64,000 bases of DNA from Streptosporangiales bacterium (GTDB lineage Bacteria; Actinomycetota; Actinomycetes; Streptosporangiales; WHST01), in the NCBI GenBank assembly GCA_009379825.1, contig WHTA01000002.1, positions 1 through 64,000 of the forward strand, given 5' to 3'. The position numbers and the translations under genes are program-made. The notes under the pieces are model-generated. The model searched no databases, was not told the DNA's origin, and saw nothing but the letters and a program-made list of their open reading frames with translations. Shown here in pieces: positions 8,860 through 19,463 of the stretch (the stretch's first letter is position 1; each line of letters starts with the position of its first letter).

Positions 8860-9699
8860 GTGCTGCGGACCTCGCCGTGTCGCGTGCTGGACGATCGGGA
8901 CCTGCCGGCCGTCCAGGCTGTACTCGCGCGCGACCCGGTCACCGACGTCTTCGTCGGCTCGCGGGTCAGCACCTGCGGGCTGGACTCGTGGCGGCTCGGC
9001 GCCGAGATCTGGGGGTACCACGAGCACGGCGAGCTGGTCTCGCTCTGCTATTCCGGTGCGAACCTGGTGCCGGTGCAGGCGACCCAGGCGGCCGCACGGG
9101 TCTTCGCCGACCGGGCGCGCCGGCAGGGCAGGCGGTGTTCGTCGATCGTCGGGCCGATCCAGGCGGTCGAGCCGATGTGGCGGATGCTGGAGTCCGCGTG
9201 GGGACCAGCGCGCGCGGTGCGCGTACAGCCGCACATGGCCGCGGGCGCGTCGCCCGGCTGCGCACCCGACCCGGCCGTGCGGCGGGTACGTGAGGACGAG
9301 GTCGACCTGGTCCTGCCGTCGTGCATCGCCATGTTCATCGAGGAGGTCGGGGTGTCACCGGTGGCTGGTGACGGCGGCGCTCTCTACCGCGCGCGGGTGT
9401 GGGAGCTGATCAGGCAGGGCCGTGCCTTCGCGCGCATCGAGGACGGTGTGGTGGTGTTCAAGGCGGAGATCGCGGCCGCCACCCGGCAGGCGTGCCAGAT
9501 CCAGGGCGTCTGGGTGCCGCCGGAGTTCCGCAGCCGAGGACTCGCCGCGGCCGGTATCGCGGCGGTGGCCGCCGAGGCGCAACGGTCGGTCGCATCGCGG
9601 GTGAGCCTGTACGTCAACGACTACAACGCGCCCGCCAGGGCGGCGTACCAGAAGGCCGGCTTCGGCGAGATCGGCTGCTTCATGTCCGTGCTGTTCTGA
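8860..9699 (+). CDS. GNAT acetyltransferase with DUF4081 domain
   Basis: A 279-residue protein starting at GTG 8860, 16 bp after ispG. The N-terminal half fits the DUF4081 domain often fused to actinobacterial GNATs. The C-terminal GNAT fold contains VWVPPEFRSRGLAAAGIAAV, the acetyl-CoA binding region with R-x-x-G-x-A/G, and ends with the usual YVNDYNAPARAAYQKAGF. It commonly sits behind ispG in actinobacteria; the substrate is not known. The motif is intact, so activity is likely. Confidence 0.88.
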   Translation: MLRTSPCRVLDDRDLPAVQAVLARDPVTDVFVGSRVSTCGLDSWRLGAEIWGYHEHGELVSLCYSGANLVPVQATQAAARVFADRARRQGRRCSSIVGPIQAVEPMWRMLESAWGPARAVRVQPHMAAGASPGCAPDPAVRRVREDEVDLVLPSCIAMFIEEVGVSPVAGDGGALYRARVWELIRQGRAFARIEDGVVVFKAEIAAATRQACQIQGVWVPPEFRSRGLAAAGIAAVAAEAQRSVASRVSLYVNDYNAPARAAYQKAGFGEIGCFMSVLF

Positions 9700-9780
9700 C
9701 GTTCACCATGACGGTTGTCATGGTGAGCTGCCGATGTGCATCACTGCCGCTGCGACGTCGCCGCGGTCAGAGTCGTCGGT

Positions 9781-10678
9781 ATGACACCCCCATTCGCCGC
9801 CGTCTCGTTGGCCGGTCTGGTCAAGCGGTACGGGCCGACCACCGCCGTCGACGGGGTGCAGCTGGCCGTCGCACCCGGTGAGGTCGTGGCGTTGCTCGGC
9901 CCGAACGGCGCCGGCAAGTCCACGACCATCGACATGATGCTCGGCCTCACCCGGCCGGACGCGGGCACTGGGGAGCTGTTCGGGCGACCGCCGCGCGCCG
10001 CGATCGCGGCCGGCCAGGTCGGCGCAATGCTGCAGAACGGGCAGCTGCTGCCGGACATCACCGTGACAGAAGCGGTGGCCCTGGTCGCCTCGCTGCACCA
10101 TAACCCGGCGGCCGTCGGCGAGGCGCTGGCGCGTGCGGGCATCGAGCAGCTGGCCAGGCGCAGGACCGGCAGGCTCTCCGGCGGGCAGCAGCAGCGGGTG
10201 CGGTACGCCATGGCGCTCGTCGCCGACCCGGACCTGATCGTGCTGGACGAGCCGACGGCCGGGATGGACGTGGAGTCGCGGATCGCGTTCTGGCGGTCCA
10301 TCCGCGCCGAGACCACGGCGGGCAAGAGTGCTGTTCGCCACCCACTACCTGGCCGAGGCGGACGAGCAGGCCGACCGGGTCGTGGTGCTGAACCGGGGCA
10401 GGGTCGTCGCCGACGGCTCCGCCGCCGAGGTCAAGTCCGTGGTGTCGAGCCGGCTGGTGTCGGCGACGCTCCCGGCGGCCGACGCCGGGCGGCTGCGGCT
10501 GTTGCCCGGCGTCGACGACGTCACCGTGCACGGCAGCACGGTGCAGCTGCGGTGCAGTGATTCCGACGCCGCGCTGCGAGCGCTGCTCGCCGCGTACCCA
10601 CGGGCCGAGCACCCGGAGGTGACCGGTGCCGACCTCACCGCGGCCTTCCTCACCCTGACCGGTGGAGCGGACGAATGA
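9781..10678 (+). pseudogene. ABC-2 exporter ATPase, frameshifted
   Basis: The ATPase of a DrrA/NatA-like exporter. Frame 1 (from ATG 9781) carries Walker A GPNGAGKST, the signature LSGGQQQRV and Walker B LIVLDEPTAGMD. At about 10320-10330 the homology jumps to another frame, where FATHYLAEADEQADRVV (H-loop) continues to 10678. One base lies between the Lys codon of TTAGK and the GTG of the new frame, so one base was gained or two lost. Without correction the protein lacks the switch histidine and its C-terminal third. It overlaps the permease start by 4 bp, as in an intact operon. Sequencing error cannot be excluded, but the kinase downstream is broken too. Confidence 0.85.
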
Positions 10679-11400
10679 GCCTGACCTATCTGCGCGTCGA
10701 GATCATGCGGCAGGTGCGGGACCCGAGGACGCTGATCTTCACCGTGGCGATGCCGTCGGTGCTGTTCCTGATCTTCAGCAACACCAGCAGCGGTGAGCTC
10801 GGTGGCATCTCGTCGAGTGCCTACCTGATGGTGAGCATGGCCGCGTACGGCTCGATCGGCGCGGCGATGTTCTCCGCGTCCGGCATCGCGCTCGAACGCA
10901 GGATCGGCTGGAACAGGCAGCTGCGGCTGACCCCGTTGCCGCCGCAGGCGTACGTGCTCGTGAAGGGGACCGTGGCGTGGCTGGTGACGCTGGTGGGGCT
11001 GTTGCTGGTGTACCTCGTCGGTCTCGGCTGCGGGGTCGACCTGACGTGGACGCGGTGGCTGGAGTCGCTCGCCGCCACCTGGCTCGCGGTGCTGCCGTTC
11101 GTGCTGCTCGGTATCGGCATCGGGTACGTCGGCAAGGTCGACCTGGTGCAGCCCGTGACCATGATCGTGTTCCTCGGCATGTCGATCGTCGGCGGGCTGT
11201 GGGTGCCGGTGCAGGCGATGCCGGACCTGCTGGCACAGCTGGCCAGGGTGGTGCCTTCGTACTGGCTCGGCGCCGCCGGCCGGGCACCGCTCGGCGCACC
11301 GGGCTTCGGGGTCGAGGGCGTGCTCGTGCTGGCGGCCTGGGCCGTGCTGTTCGGCGGGCTCGCCGCGTGGCGGTACCGGGCAGACACCACCCGCGTGTGA
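10675..11400 (+). CDS. ABC-2 type transporter permease
   Basis: Membrane component of 241 residues with about six hydrophobic segments, beginning with the typical ABC-2 entry YLRVEIMRQVRDPRTLIFTVAMP. The start overlaps the ATPase by ATGA. The frame is intact although the partner ATPase and the sensor kinase downstream are disrupted. Exporters of this type with a NarL-family two-component system usually handle peptides, antibiotics or lipids. No substrate can be assigned. Confidence 0.88.
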   Translation: MSLTYLRVEIMRQVRDPRTLIFTVAMPSVLFLIFSNTSSGELGGISSSAYLMVSMAAYGSIGAAMFSASGIALERRIGWNRQLRLTPLPPQAYVLVKGTVAWLVTLVGLLLVYLVGLGCGVDLTWTRWLESLAATWLAVLPFVLLGIGIGYVGKVDLVQPVTMIVFLGMSIVGGLWVPVQAMPDLLAQLARVVPSYWLGAAGRAPLGAPGFGVEGVLVLAAWAVLFGGLAAWRYRADTTRV

Positions 11401-11414
11401 CGGGGCGGAGTACC

Positions 11415-12486
11415 GTGCAGGACATGGCAGGCGACGGCGAGCGGCCCCCGTTCGAGGAGCCGAAGTTCCCCGGCAGGCGATGGAGCTGGCTGTTGGCCGG
11501 GGTGTGGCTGCTCTACCTCGTCTACCCGGTGACCGACCTGGCCACCTCGGCCCGGCCGTGGTGGCAGGTGGCCGCGGGTGTCGCGCTCACCGTGGCGTTC
11601 GCGGGGGTCTACCTGCTTGCCCTGCGCTGTGGGCTGGCCCCTGACCTCGGGCGCGGTGCGCACTGGCGTGCGTGCCGCTCGGGCTGCTCGCGATCACCGG
11701 CTGCATGGTCCTGCTCGTCGGGCTGGCGAGCAGCACCTACCTGGTGTTCAGCATCGTCGTGGCGATCGCGCTGTGGCGGCCCGCGGCGAGCCTGGCGCTG
11801 ACGGCCGTGGCCGTCGGGTGGGCGTCGTACCTGCTGCCGCGGCTGCTCGGCGAACCCCCGGTGGTGGAGCTCGTCGTCATCATCGTGGTGGTGGCCGCGC
11901 TCATCTACGTGCTGCGGCACCTGCAGCGGCAGCAGGCGGTGACCCGCAGGGCGCGCGAGGACATGGCGCAGCTGGCTGTCGACGCGGAGCGGGCCAGGTT
12001 CTCCCGCGACCTGCACGACATCGTCGGGCACAGCCTCACCGGCATCATCGTGAAGGCGGAGCTCGCCGCCGCGTTGGCGAAGCGGCGGCCGGGTACCGGG
12101 AGGTCACGCTCGCGGGCGAGCTGGCGTCGGCCCGTGCAGTGCTCGACGCCGCGGGGATCGTGGCGGACCTGCCGGCCGCGGTCGACGAGGTGCCGGGCGA
12201 GCTGCGTCAGCTGTTCGGCTGGGTGGTCCGCGAGGGGGTGACGAACGTGGTGCGGCACAGCCGGGCGCACACCTGCCGGATCGCCGTTACCGCCATGTCG
12301 GTGACGGTGGCCGACGACGGGCGCGGCGCGAAGGCGGCGGACGGCAACGGGCTCACCGGGCTGCGGGAGCGCGTACAGGCGGCCGGTGGCACGGTGACCG
12401 CCGACGCCCCCGCCGGCGGCGGGTTCCGGCTGCACGCCGCGATGCCGGCGCACGAGCCGGCCGCGGACCGCGGGGTGCCGGCATGA
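11415..12486 (+). pseudogene. Sensor histidine kinase with frameshifts and deletion
   Basis: A DesK/NarX-type kinase split over three frames. It starts at GTG 11415 (GGAG just upstream) with membrane segments, shifts near 11650-11672 into a frame with further membrane segments and the H-box FSRDLHDIVGHSL, and shifts again near 12090-12105 into a frame that carries YREVTLAGELASARAVL and the ATP-binding region with ADDGRGAKAADGNGLTG. Between AALAKRR and AGYREV about 30 residues usual for the family (the second dimerisation helix) are missing, so the second lesion is a deletion as well as a frameshift. The last codons overlap the response regulator (ATGA). Confidence 0.82.
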
Positions 12487-13091
12487 CCATCACCGTGCTA
12501 CTCGCCGACGACCAGAACCTGGTGCGGGGCGCGATGGCCGCGCTGCTCTCGCTGGAACGCGACATCGAGGTCGTCGCGCAGGTCGACCACGGCGACCGGG
12601 TGGTCGCGGCGGCCGAGCAGGCACGGCCGGACGTCGCGCTGCTCGACGTGCAGCTGCCCGGGCTGGACGGCATCGCCTGCACGGCCGCCCTGCGGGAGAC
12701 GGTGCCGACCTGCCGGGTGCTGGTCGTCACGACCTTCGGCCGGCCCGGCTACCTGCGGCGGGCGATGGAGGCGGGCGCGAGCGGGTTCATGGTGAAGGAC
12801 GCGCCCGTCGAGCAGCTCGCGGACGCGATCAGGCGGGTGCACGCGGGGCTGCGGGTGGTCGACCCGGACCTGGCGGCCGCGTCGCTCGCGGCGGGGGAGT
12901 CGCCGCTGACCGCGCGGGAACGCGACGCGCTCGTGGCGGCCCGCGACGGCGGCACCATCGCCGACCTCGCCGGGCGGCTGTACCTCTCCGAGGGAACGGT
13001 GCGTAACTACCTGTCCAGCGCGATCGGCAAGACCGACACGAGGACCAGGGCCGAGGCGGCCCGGGTGGCGGAGACACGCGGCTGGCTCTGA
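12483..13091 (+). CDS. NarL/LuxR-family response regulator
   Basis: A 202-residue regulator. The receiver domain occupies residues 1-120 with the acidic pair D9/D10 and phospho-acceptor Asp55 in LLDVQLPG. The LuxR-type helix-turn-helix covers roughly 135-195 (LTARERDALVAARDGGTIADLAGRL, then LSEGTVRNYLSSAIGKT). It starts inside the last codons of the kinase gene, so it was built to be co-translated with it. With the kinase broken, the regulator is probably orphaned or served by another kinase. Confidence 0.92.
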   Translation: MTITVLLADDQNLVRGAMAALLSLERDIEVVAQVDHGDRVVAAAEQARPDVALLDVQLPGLDGIACTAALRETVPTCRVLVVTTFGRPGYLRRAMEAGASGFMVKDAPVEQLADAIRRVHAGLRVVDPDLAAASLAAGESPLTARERDALVAARDGGTIADLAGRLYLSEGTVRNYLSSAIGKTDTRTRAEAARVAETRGWL

Positions 13092-13201
13092 CCTGCTACG
13101 CCGTGCACACCGCGTGATGCCCGTGCCGGAGCCGGGATGATCGCGGTTAGACTTCGAGGAAACTGCCCCCCGACGTCGTCCGCAGGAGTTCTGTCATCCC
13201 C

Positions 13202-14134
13202 ATGCGTACGAGCACTCCGAGGGTCTCCGCTGGTCGTCGCGTCCTGGTCACGGGTGGTGCGGGTTTCATCGGCACCGCGGTGGTCGACGCGTTGGTGGCG
13301 GCCGGCGACGAGGTCGTCGTCGCCGACCGCAGGCCGCCGGCCAACCGCGAGGTCGCGTACGTAGCCGGCGACCTGCTCGACCCCGCGATCCGCGAGAAGG
13401 CGTTCGCGGCCGGCGTCGACGCCGTCGTGCACCTGGCCGCGTTCACGTCCGTGCTGCGCTCCGTGGAACGGCCGGCAGACTGCCTGCGGGCCAACGTGGA
13501 GCTCACCGCACAGCTGCTCGAACTGTCCAGGCTCCGCGACGTCGGAACGTTCGTGCTTGCGTCCACGAACGCGGTCGCAGGCGACCACGGCACCACGCCG
13601 ATCACCGAGGACTCCCCGCTGCGCCCGATGTCGCCGTACGGCGCCACCAAGGCGGCGGCGGAGATGCTGCTCGCCGGGTACGCGGGCGCGTACCAGATGA
13701 CCACGTCGGCGCTGCGGTTCTCGAACGTCTACGGGCCGGGCATGCAGGAGAAGGACAGCTTCGTGCCGCGGCTGATGCGTGCGGCGCTGACCGGCACCGG
13801 GGTAGAGGTCTACGGCGACGGTGAGCAGTGCCGCGACCTGGTGCACGTCGACGACGCGGTGCAGGGCGTACGGCTGGCTCTCGCCGGCCAGCTGCCCGGC
13901 CCGGCGATCATCGCGTCCGGACAGTCGGTGACGGTGAACGAGCTGGTCGCCGCGGCGCGCGAGGTGACGGGCGCGCCGATCCCCGTGACGCGCGTGCCGG
14001 CGAAGGCCGGCGAGATGCCCGCCGTCGTGGTCGACGTCGCGCGCTCCCGCGCCAGGGGCTACGTACCCGGCCACGACCTGGCGTCCGGGTTGGCTACCGT
14101 ATGGGACGACTGGCGCCCGGCCGAGACCGGGTGA
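13202..14134 (+). CDS. NAD-dependent sugar epimerase/dehydratase
   Basis: Extended short-chain dehydrogenase of 310 residues. The dinucleotide-binding GGAGFIG is at 18-24 and the catalytic Tyr/Lys pair is in SPYGATKAAAE, preceded by an ASTNAVAG serine strand. This fits UDP-glucose 4-epimerase-like enzymes that make nucleotide sugars. The stop overlaps a possible GTG start of the glycosyltransferase gene by 4 bp, so the two are one operon. With the GT2, GtrA and SQD1-like genes nearby it probably supplies a sugar for a surface glycan. Confidence 0.88.
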   Translation: MRTSTPRVSAGRRVLVTGGAGFIGTAVVDALVAAGDEVVVADRRPPANREVAYVAGDLLDPAIREKAFAAGVDAVVHLAAFTSVLRSVERPADCLRANVELTAQLLELSRLRDVGTFVLASTNAVAGDHGTTPITEDSPLRPMSPYGATKAAAEMLLAGYAGAYQMTTSALRFSNVYGPGMQEKDSFVPRLMRAALTGTGVEVYGDGEQCRDLVHVDDAVQGVRLALAGQLPGPAIIASGQSVTVNELVAAAREVTGAPIPVTRVPAKAGEMPAVVVDVARSRARGYVPGHDLASGLATVWDDWRPAETG

Positions 14135-14166
14135 ATACCTGCGAGCTGTACGGGAAGGCGACCGAG

Positions 14167-14994
14167 GTGACGACTACCGACGTCGAACCGGCCATCGACG
14201 ACACCGACACGCAAGCCCTGCGCGCGTTCGCGCAGGAGTACGGCGACGCCAGGTTCAGTCCTGTCGTGATCATCATCGCGGCGTACAACGAGGCGCAGGG
14301 GATCGGTGCGGTCGTCGAGCGGATACCGCGGTGTAGCTGCGGCATGGACGTCCAGACGCTCGTCGTCGATGACGGCAGCCCGGACGCGACCGCAGACGCC
14401 GCCCGCAGGCACGGTGCGTACGTCTGCCGCGCGCCGCGCAACCGCGGCCAGGGTGCGGCGCTGCGGCTTGGCTACCGGCTCGCGAGGGAACGCGGCGCGC
14501 AGTGCCTCGTCACCACCGACGCGGACGGCCAGTACGACATCGAGGAGCTGCCGCTGCTGCTGCAGCCGCTCGTCGACGGCACCGCGGACTTCGTCACCGG
14601 GTCCCGGGTGCTCGGCAGCCACCAGGCGACCGACGTCGCTCGGCGGGTGGGCACGCCGGTGTTCGCCTGGTTGGTCAGCGCGCTGACCGGGACGAGGGTG
14701 ACCGACACGTCGTTCGGGTTCCGCGCGATGCGCGCCGAGGTCACCGGCGACGTCACGCTCGCGCAACCGCAGTACCAGTCCTCTGAGCTGCTGATCGGCG
14801 TGCTCGCCCGGGGCTACCGCGTGCTCGAACAGCCGATGCGCATGCTGCGCCGCAACCAGGGCAGCACGAAGAAGGGCGGTTCGGTCGTCTACGGCTGGAA
14901 CTACTTCCGCGTGGTGGTCGGCACCTGGCGGCGGGAACGCGGCCGGAACAGGCGGTCGAGGAGCACGAAGCGGCCGGCGAAGAGCACCGCGTAG
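14167..14994 (+). CDS. GT2 glycosyltransferase (polyprenyl-phosphate sugar type)
   Basis: Family 2 glycosyltransferase of about 275 residues, GT-A fold. It shows VVIIIAAYNEAQGIGAVV, VVDDGSPD and the DADGQYD metal site near residue 120, and it lacks C-terminal membrane spans. It resembles dolichol-phosphate mannose synthases and bactoprenol glucosyltransferases, which commonly pair with GtrA flippases; a gtrA-like gene lies next door. GTG 14167 has GGGAAGG eight bases upstream; GTG 14131, overlapping the epimerase stop, is also possible. Its last 94 bases are antisense to the 3' end of the GtrA gene, giving a basic tail rich in R and K. Confidence 0.87.
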   Translation: MTTTDVEPAIDDTDTQALRAFAQEYGDARFSPVVIIIAAYNEAQGIGAVVERIPRCSCGMDVQTLVVDDGSPDATADAARRHGAYVCRAPRNRGQGAALRLGYRLARERGAQCLVTTDADGQYDIEELPLLLQPLVDGTADFVTGSRVLGSHQATDVARRVGTPVFAWLVSALTGTRVTDTSFGFRAMRAEVTGDVTLAQPQYQSSELLIGVLARGYRVLEQPMRMLRRNQGSTKKGGSVVYGWNYFRVVVGTWRRERGRNRRSRSTKRPAKSTA

Positions 14995-15395
14995 GTCGCG
15001 AGGAACACCGCGCCGACCAGGCCGACCTCGAGCCAGTGGATGCTGGTCACCTTCGGCACGAGGATGCTCGCCGCGTGCGTGCTGAGGCTCGCCAGCCCGA
15101 CGGTCACGAGCACGATGGCGACGTACGGGAGCACCTCGCGCAGCAGGTCGTGCCGGCCCTTGCGGCCCCAGGTCCAGTTGCGGTTGAGGAAGTAGTTCGG
15201 GACGGCGCCGGCCAGCCAGCCGAGCACGGTCGCGGCGGTGCTGCCCGCGCCTACGACGCCGTACACGAAGAGGAAGGCGACCTCGGAGCAGATGGTCGCG
15301 ATGACGGAACCCGCGGTGTACTTGCTCAGCTTCACGCCGAGCGGTGACCGCAGGATCCGGGCGGCGAGCGGGTTCTGCATGAGTCGTCTTCGCAC
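14901..15395 (-). CDS. GtrA-like membrane protein
   Basis: A small integral membrane protein of about 164 residues with four hydrophobic segments and the GtrA-family core KYTAGSVIATICSEVAFLF, GAVPNYFLNRNWTW and a basic C-terminus. GtrA proteins are thought to flip lipid-linked sugars. GTG 15395 follows GGGG in the arm of a hairpin; ATG 15380 is a second choice. The C-terminal 31 codons overlap the convergent GT2 gene. With the GT2 it forms a likely lipid-linked sugar synthesis and flipping pair. Confidence 0.88.
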   Translation of the reverse strand: MRRRLMQNPLAARILRSPLGVKLSKYTAGSVIATICSEVAFLFVYGVVGAGSTAATVLGWLAGAVPNYFLNRNWTWGRKGRHDLLREVLPYVAIVLVTVGLASLSTHAASILVPKVTSIHWLEVGLVGAVFLATYAVLFAGRFVLLDRLFRPRSRRQVPTTTRK

Positions 15396-15400
15396 GCTAC

Positions 15401-15434
15401 CCCAACGGGTCGCAGGCGGCGACGACCCGTTGGG
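15401..15434 (-). promoter_or_regulatory. 12-bp hairpin over the GtrA ribosome site
   Basis: A perfect inverted repeat: CCCAACGGGTCG (15401-15412), a 10-base loop, CGACCCGTTGGG (15423-15434). It lies between the methyltransferase stop (15455) and the GtrA GTG (15395). On the minus-strand transcript the final G-run of the second arm is the best ribosome site for GtrA, so the hairpin may hide it. It could instead act as a weak terminator; no T-run follows. Confidence 0.6.
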
Positions 15435-15454
15435 CTCCCGGCTGGTGGACGGGG

Positions 15455-16183
15455 TCAGCACGGCACGCGTGCCACGCCGAGGACGGACTGGCCGAACGGC
15501 GGCGTGAAGAACCGCTCGGTCGCCCGGGTCACCGGCACCACGAACCGGTCGTAGAGCCGCACCAGGCGCGGGTTGGGACTGCCGACGCCGCCCTTGCGTA
15601 CCGCCAGCCACCAGGCGATGCCGCCGAGCAGGTTGACCGGCCGGACGCTGTCCGGCCGCAGCCCGGCGCTCTCGAACGCGGCACGGAGCGTGCGCGGTGT
15701 GTACCGACGATGGTGACCTACCGCGCGGTCGAAGTCGCCGTAGAGCGCCTGGTACCCGGGTACCCACATGATCACCGTGCCGCCCGGGCGGACGTGCGCG
15801 GCCAGCCGGCGCAGCGCGTCGACGTCGTCTTCGATGTGCTCGAGCACGTTGACCGCGAGCACGGTGTCGACCGGCTCGTCCAGGTCCACGGTGCCCTCCG
15901 CGTCCATCTGTCTGGCCTCGATCTCCGGGCGCTCGTCGAACCGCTGCGCCATCAGTCGTACGCAGTCGGGGTCGAGGTCGGTCACCAGGTAGTGCTTCGG
16001 CCCGGTGAACGTGCTCGCGAACTCGCCCATGCCCGCGCCGACCTCGAGTACGATGTCGCCACAGTGCGGGCGGATGAGATCATGCTGGTAGCGCTTGTAG
16101 CGCACCTGCAGGCCCGAGTCTTCTGGGTCACGTCCGGTAGCGGCGAAGAATGCGCCACTTCCGGTCGCTGGTTCGGAACTCAA
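15455..16183 (-). CDS. Class I SAM-dependent methyltransferase
   Basis: A 242-residue methyltransferase with motif I LEVGAGMGEF near residue 48, VTDLDPD, NVLEHIEDD and VRPGGTVIMWVPG. The pattern YGDFDRAVGHHRRYTPRTL is common in methyltransferases encoded in glycan clusters. The apparent start is TTG 16183, with GGAG upstream. Divergent from the SQD1-like gene (161 bp) and upstream of gtrA on the same strand, it is likely part of the same glycolipid or glycan pathway. The acceptor is unknown. Confidence 0.85.
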   Translation of the reverse strand: MSSEPATGSGAFFAATGRDPEDSGLQVRYKRYQHDLIRPHCGDIVLEVGAGMGEFASTFTGPKHYLVTDLDPDCVRLMAQRFDERPEIEARQMDAEGTVDLDEPVDTVLAVNVLEHIEDDVDALRRLAAHVRPGGTVIMWVPGYQALYGDFDRAVGHHRRYTPRTLRAAFESAGLRPDSVRPVNLLGGIAWWLAVRKGGVGSPNPRLVRLYDRFVVPVTRATERFFTPPFGQSVLGVARVPC

Positions 16184-16253
16184 AACAGTGTTCTCCGACG
16201 ATCCTTTATCTGGATTTGTAACAGTCTCGTCACAGGCCCGCCAGCCTATCGGT

Positions 16254-16259
16254 TAAGGT
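16254..16259 (+). promoter_or_regulatory. Candidate -10 box for the SQD1-like gene
   Basis: TAAGGT matches the actinobacterial -10 pattern TAnnnT and lies about 85 bp before the ATG at 16345, in the comparatively AT-rich divergent spacer 16184-16344. No convincing -35 was seen. The spacer must also hold the promoter of the methyltransferase on the other strand. Confidence 0.3.
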
Positions 16260-16320
16260 CGGAAGGACTGGTGGCGGCAGCTGGTGCCCGTTCGGGTCGC
16301 CGCGACGAGATGACCAGTAG

Positions 16321-17523
<1,203 letters not shown>

Positions 17524-17540
17524 GCTCGCGCGACCGACGA

Positions 17541-17579
17541 CGGCGCCCGGCACCGCGGTGTGCCGGGCGCCGCTTTCGG
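17541..17579 (+). terminator. Terminator after the SQD1-like gene
   Basis: A 13-bp perfect stem CGGCGCCCGGCAC/GTGCCGGGCGCCG (17541-17553 and 17560-17572) with a six-base loop, followed by CTTTCGG. It lies 18 bp after the stop codon, with a short T-run as usual in high-GC genomes. Confidence 0.75.
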
Positions 17580-17676
17580 TGATCCAGGCCGGCCCGGCGT
17601 GGAAGTCCGCGTGAGCGGCGGTCGAGCGGATCGCTATCCTCGCGTGCATCACTTCCCGACGACCGAGGAGCTGGCC

Positions 17677-19449
17677 GTGCTCAGGATGTCCACCCTGTTC
17701 CTTCGCACCCTGCGCGAGGACCCCACGGACGCCGAGGTGCCGAGTCACCGGCTGCTCGTGCGTGCCGGCTACATCCGCAGGGCGGCTCCCGGCATCTACT
17801 CCTGGCTGCCGCTTGGCTGGCGGGTCTACATGAACGTCGAGCGCATCGTCAGGGAGGAGATGGACGCGGCGGGCTTCCAGGAGGTGCACTTCCCCGCGCT
17901 GCTGCCGCGCGCCCCGTACGAGGCGACCAACAGGTGGCTGGAGTACGGCGACGACATGTTCCGGTTGAAGGACCGCAGGGGCAACGACATGCTGCTCGCG
18001 CCGACGCACGAGGAGATGTTCGCGCTCGCGGTGAAGGACCTGTACTCCTCGTACAAGGACCTGCCGCTGTCGATCTACCAGATCCAGTGGAAGTACCGCG
18101 ACGAGCCGCGGCCGCGTGCCGGAATCCTCCGCGGCAGGGAGTTCTGCATGAAGGACTCCTACTCGTTCGACGTGGACGGCGCCGGGCTCGACCGGTCGTA
18201 CGACAGGCACCGCGAGGCGTACAAGCGACTGTTCGACCGGCTGGGACTCGACTACGTGACGGTGGCGGCGATGTCCGGCGCGATGGGCGGCTCGCGCAGC
18301 GAGGAGTTCCTCACGCCGCTCGAGGCCGGCGAGGACACCTTCGTCAGCTGCAGCTCGTGCGACTACGCCGCCAACACCGAGGCCGTCGAGGTCTCCCCGC
18401 CGCAGCCGCGGCTGGTCGACGGGCTGCCGGCGGCACACGTGGAGGACACGCCGGACACCCCGACCATCGAGACCCTCGTCGACCTGTTCAACCAGCGCGA
18501 CGACCTGCGCCGCCCGGACCGCGACTGGACCGCGGCGGACACGCTGAAGAACGTCGTCGTGAAGCTCGTACACCCGGACGGCAGCACCCAGCCGCTCGTC
18601 GTGGGCGTGCCCGGCGACCGCGACGTCGACCAGAAGCGGCTGGACGCCCAGGTCTACCCGGCCACCATCGAGCCGTTCACCGAGGAGGACTTCGAGGCGC
18701 ACCCGGCCATGGTCAAGGGCTACATCGGCCCGCAGATCCTCGGCGAGGACAAGCCCGCCGGTGTCCGCTTCCTCGTCGATCCGCGGATCGTAGACGGCAC
18801 CCGGTGGATCACCGGCGCGAACGAGCCGGGCAAGCACGTCGCCGACCTGGTCGCAGGGCGCGACTTCACCGCCGACGGCACGATCGAGGCCGCCGAGGTC
18901 GCCGACGGCGACCCGTGCCCGCGGTGCGGGTCACCGATGAGCATCGCCCGCGGCATCGAGATCGGCCACATCTTCCAGCTCGGCACCCGCTACGCCGAGG
19001 CGCTCGGCCTCACCGTGCTCGACGAGCGCGGCGAGCAGGTGACCGTGACGATGGGGTCGTACGGCATCGGGGTGAGCCGGCTGGTCGCCACCATCGCGGA
19101 GAAGCACCACGACGACATGGGCCTGGTGTGGCCGCGCGAGGTCAGCCCCGCCGACGTGCACGTGGTGGCCACCGGCAAGGACGACGCCGTCTTCGCCGCG
19201 GCGGAGAAGCTCGCCGCCGGCCTGGAGTCGCAGCGTGCGCAGGTGCTCTACGACGACCGGCGCGGGGTGTCCGCGGGCGTGAAGTTCAACGACGCGGAGC
19301 TGCTCGGCGTGCCGACCCTCGTCGTGGTCGGCCGCGGCCTCGCGGACGGCAAGATCGAGGTACGCGACCGCGCGTCCGGCGAGCGCCGCGACGTCAGCGT
19401 GGACGACGCCGTCGAGCAGATCGCCGGCCAGCTCGGCCCCCGCCGATGA
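17677..19449 (+). CDS. proS: Prolyl-tRNA synthetase
   Basis: Class II aminoacyl-tRNA synthetase of 590 residues, bacterial type. It begins with the conserved [13 protein letters not shown] and shows motif 2 in [22 protein letters not shown], the LAPTHEE loop, an insertion (editing) domain between about 220 and 400, motif 3 in [12 protein letters not shown] and the anticodon-binding C-terminus. GTG 17677 is chosen because GAGGAG lies six bases before it. It stands alone, between the terminator of the glycan cluster and the HAD gene. Confidence 0.97.
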   Translation: MLRMSTLFLRTLREDPTDAEVPSHRLLVRAGYIRRAAPGIYSWLPLGWRVYMNVERIVREEMDAAGFQEVHFPALLPRAPYEATNRWLEYGDDMFRLKDRRGNDMLLAPTHEEMFALAVKDLYSSYKDLPLSIYQIQWKYRDEPRPRAGILRGREFCMKDSYSFDVDGAGLDRSYDRHREAYKRLFDRLGLDYVTVAAMSGAMGGSRSEEFLTPLEAGEDTFVSCSSCDYAANTEAVEVSPPQPRLVDGLPAAHVEDTPDTPTIETLVDLFNQRDDLRRPDRDWTAADTLKNVVVKLVHPDGSTQPLVVGVPGDRDVDQKRLDAQVYPATIEPFTEEDFEAHPAMVKGYIGPQILGEDKPAGVRFLVDPRIVDGTRWITGANEPGKHVADLVAGRDFTADGTIEAAEVADGDPCPRCGSPMSIARGIEIGHIFQLGTRYAEALGLTVLDERGEQVTVTMGSYGIGVSRLVATIAEKHHDDMGLVWPREVSPADVHVVATGKDDAVFAAAEKLAAGLESQRAQVLYDDRRGVSAGVKFNDAELLGVPTLVVVGRGLADGKIEVRDRASGERRDVSVDDAVEQIAGQLGPRR

Positions 19450-19463
19450 CTGCGCCTCCTGCC

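Noticed and set aside
10310-10340. Programmed frameshifting in the ABC ATPase
   Set aside because: No slippery heptamer or downstream pseudoknot is obvious, and two further breaks in the same operon make decay more likely.
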